A DNA stretch of 9,942 bases from Bacteroidales bacterium (GTDB lineage: Bacteria > Bacteroidota > Bacteroidia > Bacteroidales > GCA-2711565): the NCBI GenBank assembly GCA_029938505.1, contig JAOZUV010000047.1:1-9942 (forward strand). Reading direction: 5' to 3'. Every line of letters starts with the position of its first letter. The stretch's first letter is position 1. Of the stretch, positions 7,152 to 9,942 are shown piece by piece. Below the pieces are notes generated by a model. That model had not been told where the DNA came from and made no database searches. It saw only the letters and a program-made list of their open reading frames with translations. The position numbers and the translations under genes are program-made.

Positions 7152-7272
7152 TTAAAAAACATGAAGCTTTAAAAATATCATCCTGAAATGATGACTTCTT
7201 TCTTCATTTGATGGGAAGTTAATATTGATATAAGCAACCTAGAAAATCAATTAACTTTGAATTATTACTCTC

Positions 7273-7302
7273 TTAGATTTCGACTCTAAAAGTTTAAATT
7301 TG
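7273..7302 (+). promoter_or_regulatory. Possible promoter of the S37 peptidase gene
   Basis: TTA, 19 bp, then TAAATTTG: the -7 box matches TAnnTTTG perfectly and the -33 box has one mismatch. It would give a leader of about 105 nt. Support is sequence pattern only. Confidence 0.35.
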
Positions 7303-7415
7303 GTTGGTGACGTACACACAAATATTTATCAATTCTCATAAAATAACGTTAAAATTTTACTTTTCTTTTTTGTCAAAAAATATATACTATCTTGTGTCTC
7401 TTAAAATTAAACTGA

Positions 7416-8711
7416 ATGAAATTTAAGCATTTAATTATTATAATTCTTTTACTGAGTACTGTAATATCATGTAAAAAGGATGATGAACCTGCATTATCAT
7501 TGTATGAAAGACTTAATGCTATTCCAGATTTCCAAATAACGATAATCTATCCGACTTCTCCTGATGAGCCATTTACTGAAACTTATAAAATAATGGTTAC
7601 TCAACCTGTAGATCACAACAATCCTAGTGGACCAACATTTCAACAAGCCGTTTATTTGAAACATAACAGCGAGTCTGATCCTGTAATATTGCACACAGAG
7701 GGTTATAGATCATCTGAAAGTCGGAAGAGTGATTTAAATCCCCTTTTCCCCTCCAACTATGTAGGTATTGAACATCGCTATTATGGTGAGTCGACACCCG
7801 CAAATAAGGACTGGCAATATTTAACGATTGAACAGGCAGCAGCTGATCATCATAAAATTGTAGAGAGCCTAAAAACTGTTTATAGCGGAAAATGGCTTAG
7901 TACTGGTGGGAGTAAAGGAGGAAAGGCAGCACTTTTTCATAAGAGGTTTTATCCAGAAGATGTGGATGCTACGGTTGTTTACGTAGCACCCATTTCATTG
8001 GATCTTCCTGACTTGAGGATTGATAATTTTTTGAATACCCACGGAACGGTGGAATGCAGAGATAAAATCAAGAATTTTCAGCGAATGGCCTTGATCAAAC
8101 GAGATGCAATGGTCAATAAAATTGAGGAGTACTCAACTCAAAATGGTTTCACTTTCTCAGTTGGTGCCGAGGCGGTTTTAGAATATGCAGTGATTGATTA
8201 TCAGTTTTCATTTTGGCAATATAACAATATAGACTGCGCATTGATCCCAGATGAATCATCAACAGATCAGGAAATTTTTGATCATTTGAATGAAGTTCAT
8301 CCAATATTATTTTATGAAGATAGATTAATATCCCGGCTTGAGCCCTTTTTTTATCAGGCATACACACAAGGTGGAATGTATTACCCAATAGAAGATCATC
8401 TTAGCGATCTGCTTACAACATTATCAAGTCCAAGGCAACGTTCATTAGCACCTGCAAATGTGGATATGGTTTATAGCAATTCGTTGATGTTGGATATTTC
8501 TGCATGGTTGAAATCCTATGGTAATAATATCATTTACATATATGGCGAAAATGATCCATGGACAGCAGCAGCAGTAAATCCAGATGAACAAATTACCAAT
8601 TCTATACAAATTATTCAACAAGGGGTTAATCACCGATTCACATTGGACGAACTTGATGAACTGCCTCGGATCTATGCTTTGCTTGAAGATTGGCTTGATA
8701 TTAGTATATGA
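7416..8711 (+). CDS. Surface lipoprotein peptidase, S37 (PS-10 / tripeptidyl aminopeptidase) family
   Basis: This is a 431-residue predicted secreted serine peptidase. Residues 1-18 are a lipoprotein signal with lipobox VISC and acylated Cys19. The next residues, KKDDE, resemble the Bacteroidota lipoprotein export signal, so it is probably displayed on the cell surface. The body has an alpha/beta-hydrolase pattern: GIEHRYYGESTP (117-128), LTIEQAAADHHKIV (136-149), the nucleophile elbow TGGSKGGKA with Ser166, then HKRFYPEDVDATVVYVAPIS (175-194), which I recognise as the S37 signature. Asp380 in YGENDPW and His406 in GVNHRF complete a likely Ser-Asp-His triad. Known S37 members remove tripeptides from the N-terminus of proteins; the substrate here cannot be read. 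S28 peptidases share the fold, but their elbow motif is different. The gene is monocistronic, starts at ATG 7416 without a Shine-Dalgarno, and lies between 55-bp direct repeats. Confidence 0.87.
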   Translation: MKFKHLIIIILLLSTVISCKKDDEPALSLYERLNAIPDFQITIIYPTSPDEPFTETYKIMVTQPVDHNNPSGPTFQQAVYLKHNSESDPVILHTEGYRSSESRKSDLNPLFPSNYVGIEHRYYGESTPANKDWQYLTIEQAAADHHKIVESLKTVYSGKWLSTGGSKGGKAALFHKRFYPEDVDATVVYVAPISLDLPDLRIDNFLNTHGTVECRDKIKNFQRMALIKRDAMVNKIEEYSTQNGFTFSVGAEAVLEYAVIDYQFSFWQYNNIDCALIPDESSTDQEIFDHLNEVHPILFYEDRLISRLEPFFYQAYTQGGMYYPIEDHLSDLLTTLSSPRQRSLAPANVDMVYSNSLMLDISAWLKSYGNNIIYIYGENDPWTAAAVNPDEQITNSIQIIQQGVNHRFTLDELDELPRIYALLEDWLDISI

Positions 8712-9056
8712 CACATATATTTAAACCCTAGAGGCTTCGAATTGAGGATAATCTTATCAACAATGATATTGAACTTCGAATCACTACCTTTAGACTGAAA
8801 GTAATCGGTTGGAAATTTTATATTGTGTAAGCGAGTGAGGTCTTCCATCCAAGGACTTTTCAAAGGTTATTTTTAAGATAATCTCTTAAAACCTTGCTCA
8901 AATTATGCACATCAAAACCCATTGATATACCTCAACAAGCTCAGCACAGGAGTTCAGGAACCGAGCAGGATTAATTGGGCTTTTCAATCTAATATCTAAA
9001 ATCGACAATCGTTAAATAAAAAAAGCCGACCATTTGGTCGGCTTTTTTCTCTTGAG
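8712..9056. other. Intergenic region between peptidase and tRNA-Asn (345 bp)
   Basis: I see no intact gene. On the minus strand, short overlapping frames (8860-8922, then 8672-8863) read like protein but are broken by a frameshift, so they may be a gene remnant. A less AT-rich patch at about 8929-8976 (AACAAGCTCAGCACAGGAGT at its core) stands out. The right end is the 55-bp repeat with the shared terminator. No clear dedicated terminator follows the peptidase stop codon before it. Confidence 0.6.
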
Positions 9057-9060
9057 CTCC
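9006..9060. repeat. 55-bp direct repeat, right copy, overlapping the tRNA-Asn 3' end
   Basis: This copy is identical to 7048-7102. Its last four bases (9057-9060) are the 3' end of the tRNA-Asn gene, so this copy is in the native tRNA context. Recombination between the two copies would delete the peptidase gene. Confidence 0.95.
9019..9048. terminator. Terminator of tRNA-Asn, also usable by the peptidase gene
   Basis: A 13-bp hairpin with an ATTT loop and T runs on both strands. On the minus strand it lies 9 nt after the tRNA 3' end; on the plus strand it is the first clear terminator after the peptidase stop codon at 8711. Confidence 0.9.
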
Positions 9061-9130
9061 TCTTCTTGGACTCGAACCAAGGACCCTCTGATTAACAGTC
9101 AGATGCTCTAACCAACTGAGCTAAAGAGGA
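9057..9130 (-). tRNA. tRNA-Asn, anticodon GTT
   Basis: This 74-nt gene folds into a complete cloverleaf. The acceptor is TCCTCTT with AAGAGGA (7 bp), the D arm GCTC with GAGC, and the anticodon stem TCTGA with TCAGA around loop CTGTTAA (anticodon GTT, reading AAC and AAU). The T arm is CTTGG with CCAAG around TTCGAGT. The discriminator is G, and CCA is not encoded and must be added after transcription. It has its own promoter and is followed by an intrinsic terminator. Its last 16 nt are duplicated at 6963-6978. Confidence 0.97.
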
Positions 9131-9150
9131 ATTTCTCGTTTTTGAGTGTG

Positions 9151-9180
9151 CAAATATAAAAACAATTATTTTATTGTCAA
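9151..9180 (-). promoter_or_regulatory. Promoter of tRNA-Asn
   Basis: On the minus strand TTG is followed by 19 bp and then TATATTTG, a full match to the Bacteroidota primary sigma factor consensus (TTG-N19-TAnnTTTG). Transcription would start near 9144, about 14 nt before the mature tRNA 5' end at 9130. Confidence 0.8.
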
Positions 9181-9221
9181 CACAAAACTCAAAAAATAAT
9201 TTTTAATTTTTTTTGTCCCTA

Positions 9222-9942
9222 TTATTTTATCATTCTCAAACGGCTAATTTCAAATTCTTTTAGGAAACGCCATCGACTTCTGGGGATGTCTTTTTTTGTC
9301 AATCCTGCGAATGATACACGATCTAGCTGTACAACTCTATAATCTAAGCTTTCAAATATTCGTCTTACAATACGATTTTTACCAGAATGTAATTCAATCC
9401 CAATTTGGCGTTTATCATCATTATCTTCGGTATAAGCAATTTTATCAACCTTGATTGGGCCATCTTCTAGCTCCATTCCGTCAGCAATTTTAATAATATC
9501 TGTTTTTAATAATTCTTTATCCAGAGTAACATGATAGATTTTTTTCATATTATGACTGGGATGAGTTAGCTTTTTAGCCATATCACCATCATTGGTAAAA
9601 AGTAATAGTCCAGTGGTGTTTCTGTCCAATCTGCCTACAGGATATATTCTTTCCTCACAGGCTTTTTCAACAAGACTCATTACAATTTTACGTTCCATAG
9701 GATCATCAGTAGTAGTGATAAAACCTTTGGGTTTATTCAATAAAACATAGACCAATTTTTCGGCAAAAAGAATTTTCCCTTTGTATTTTACTTTGTCAGT
9801 TCGGCTAACCTTTGTTCCTAATTCGCTAACAACTTTACCGTTAATATAAATTTCTCCATTGGCAATTAATTCATCTGCTTCACGGCGAGAACAAATTCCT
9901 GCATTGGCAATATATTTATTTAAACGAACAGAATCAGCTTGA
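9222..9942 (-). CDS. RsuA/RluB-family rRNA pseudouridine synthase (partial, N-terminus outside window)
   Basis: This enzyme isomerises a specific uridine in ribosomal RNA to pseudouridine. The frame is open to the window edge, giving 239 visible residues. A TTG at 9755 could be mistaken for the start, but the upstream frame encodes an S4 RNA-binding domain (RLNKYIANAGICSRREADEL, visible residues 6-25, then NGEIYINGKVV), so the real start lies beyond 9942. The catalytic domain begins at VYVLLNKPKGF and carries the family motif GRLDRNTTGLLLFTNDG with catalytic Asp at visible residue 106. KIYHVTL and SGKNRIVRRIFE, typical of RsuA/RluB/RluE/RluF proteins, follow. S4 plus this catalytic type fits RsuA, RluB or RluF; I cannot choose the rRNA target. 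The gene ends about 90 bp before the tRNA-Asn gene, which has its own promoter. No strong terminator separates them, so read-through is possible. Confidence 0.93.
   Translation of the reverse strand, partial: QADSVRLNKYIANAGICSRREADELIANGEIYINGKVVSELGTKVSRTDKVKYKGKILFAEKLVYVLLNKPKGFITTTDDPMERKIVMSLVEKACEERIYPVGRLDRNTTGLLLFTNDGDMAKKLTHPSHNMKKIYHVTLDKELLKTDIIKIADGMELEDGPIKVDKIAYTEDNDDKRQIGIELHSGKNRIVRRIFESLDYRVVQLDRVSFAGLTKKDIPRSRWRFLKEFEISRLRMIK

Larger units (their letters stand above)
6902..7415. other. Intergenic region between kinase and peptidase genes (514 bp)
   Basis: It contains the kinase terminator, a 16-nt copy of the tRNA-Asn 3' end (6963-6978), a perfect copy of the tRNA-Asn terminator and flank (7048-7102), box B (7098-7151) and a possible promoter for the peptidase gene near 7273-7302. 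An imperfect inverted repeat (AAGTTAATATTGA near 7216, TCAATTAACTT near 7248) is also present. No protein gene is evident. Confidence 0.7.

Noticed and set aside
7416..8711. Assignment of the peptidase to family S28 (prolyl carboxypeptidase-like)
   Set aside because: The nucleophile motif TGGSKGGKA and the following YPEDVDATVVYVAP stretch fit S37 better than the GGSYGG pattern of S28.
9222..9755. A 177-residue pseudouridine synthase starting at TTG 9755
   Set aside because: The same frame continues upstream without a stop and encodes a clear S4 domain, so the gene is a longer one cut by the window edge.

Overview
The window looks like a chromosomal segment from a member of the Bacteroidota, probably a free-living environmental Cytophagia or Marinilabiliales-like lineage. 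The DNA is AT-rich and gene starts lack purine-rich ribosome binding sites. Promoters fit the phylum-specific TTG-N19-TAnnTTTG pattern, most clearly upstream of tRNA-Asn. There is a giant Reg_prop/Y_Y_Y hybrid sensor kinase, and a lipoprotein whose residues after the lipobox cysteine (CKKDDE) resemble the surface-export signal known in this phylum. The species cannot be named from the sequence.

Layout. Minus strand, 1-2905: a two-gene unit. The upstream gene (305-2905) encodes a large secreted protein with a FecR-type domain and two sets of internal repeats. The downstream gene (1-283, cut by the window edge) encodes an unrecognised exported protein. At 2906-3361 a divergent intergenic region holds the promoter of that unit, two intrinsic terminators with no obvious gene to terminate, and a 54-nt box (box A). 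Plus strand, 3362-6901: a 1179-residue membrane hybrid histidine kinase starting with TTG. At 6902-7415: its terminator, a copy of the tRNA-Asn 3' flank, and a second copy of the box (box B). Plus strand, 7416-8711: an S37-type serine peptidase lipoprotein. At 8712-9056: a gene-poor stretch ending in a bidirectional terminator. Minus strand, 9057-9130: tRNA-Asn(GTT) with its own promoter. Minus strand, 9222 to the window end: an RsuA/RluB-type 23S/16S rRNA pseudouridine synthase, missing its N-terminus.

The genes form no obvious single pathway. The hybrid kinase has a large predicted periplasmic sensor and a C-terminal receiver but no DNA-binding domain, so its output must be elsewhere. The FecR-domain protein has no sigma factor or TonB receptor beside it and is predicted to be exported whole, so it is unlikely to be a conventional anti-sigma regulator.

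The most notable structure is in the DNA rather than in a gene. The peptidase gene sits between two perfect 55-bp direct repeats (7048-7102 and 9006-9060). In addition, an exact 16-nt copy of the 3' end of tRNA-Asn lies at 6963-6978, ending precisely at the discriminator base. This resembles the footprint of an element of about 2.1 kb inserted at the tRNA 3' end, although no integrase is present. A second notable structure is the pair of 405-bp tandem units inside the FecR gene. I counted four differences over 401 bp, and their base composition is clearly more GC-rich than the rest of the gene.
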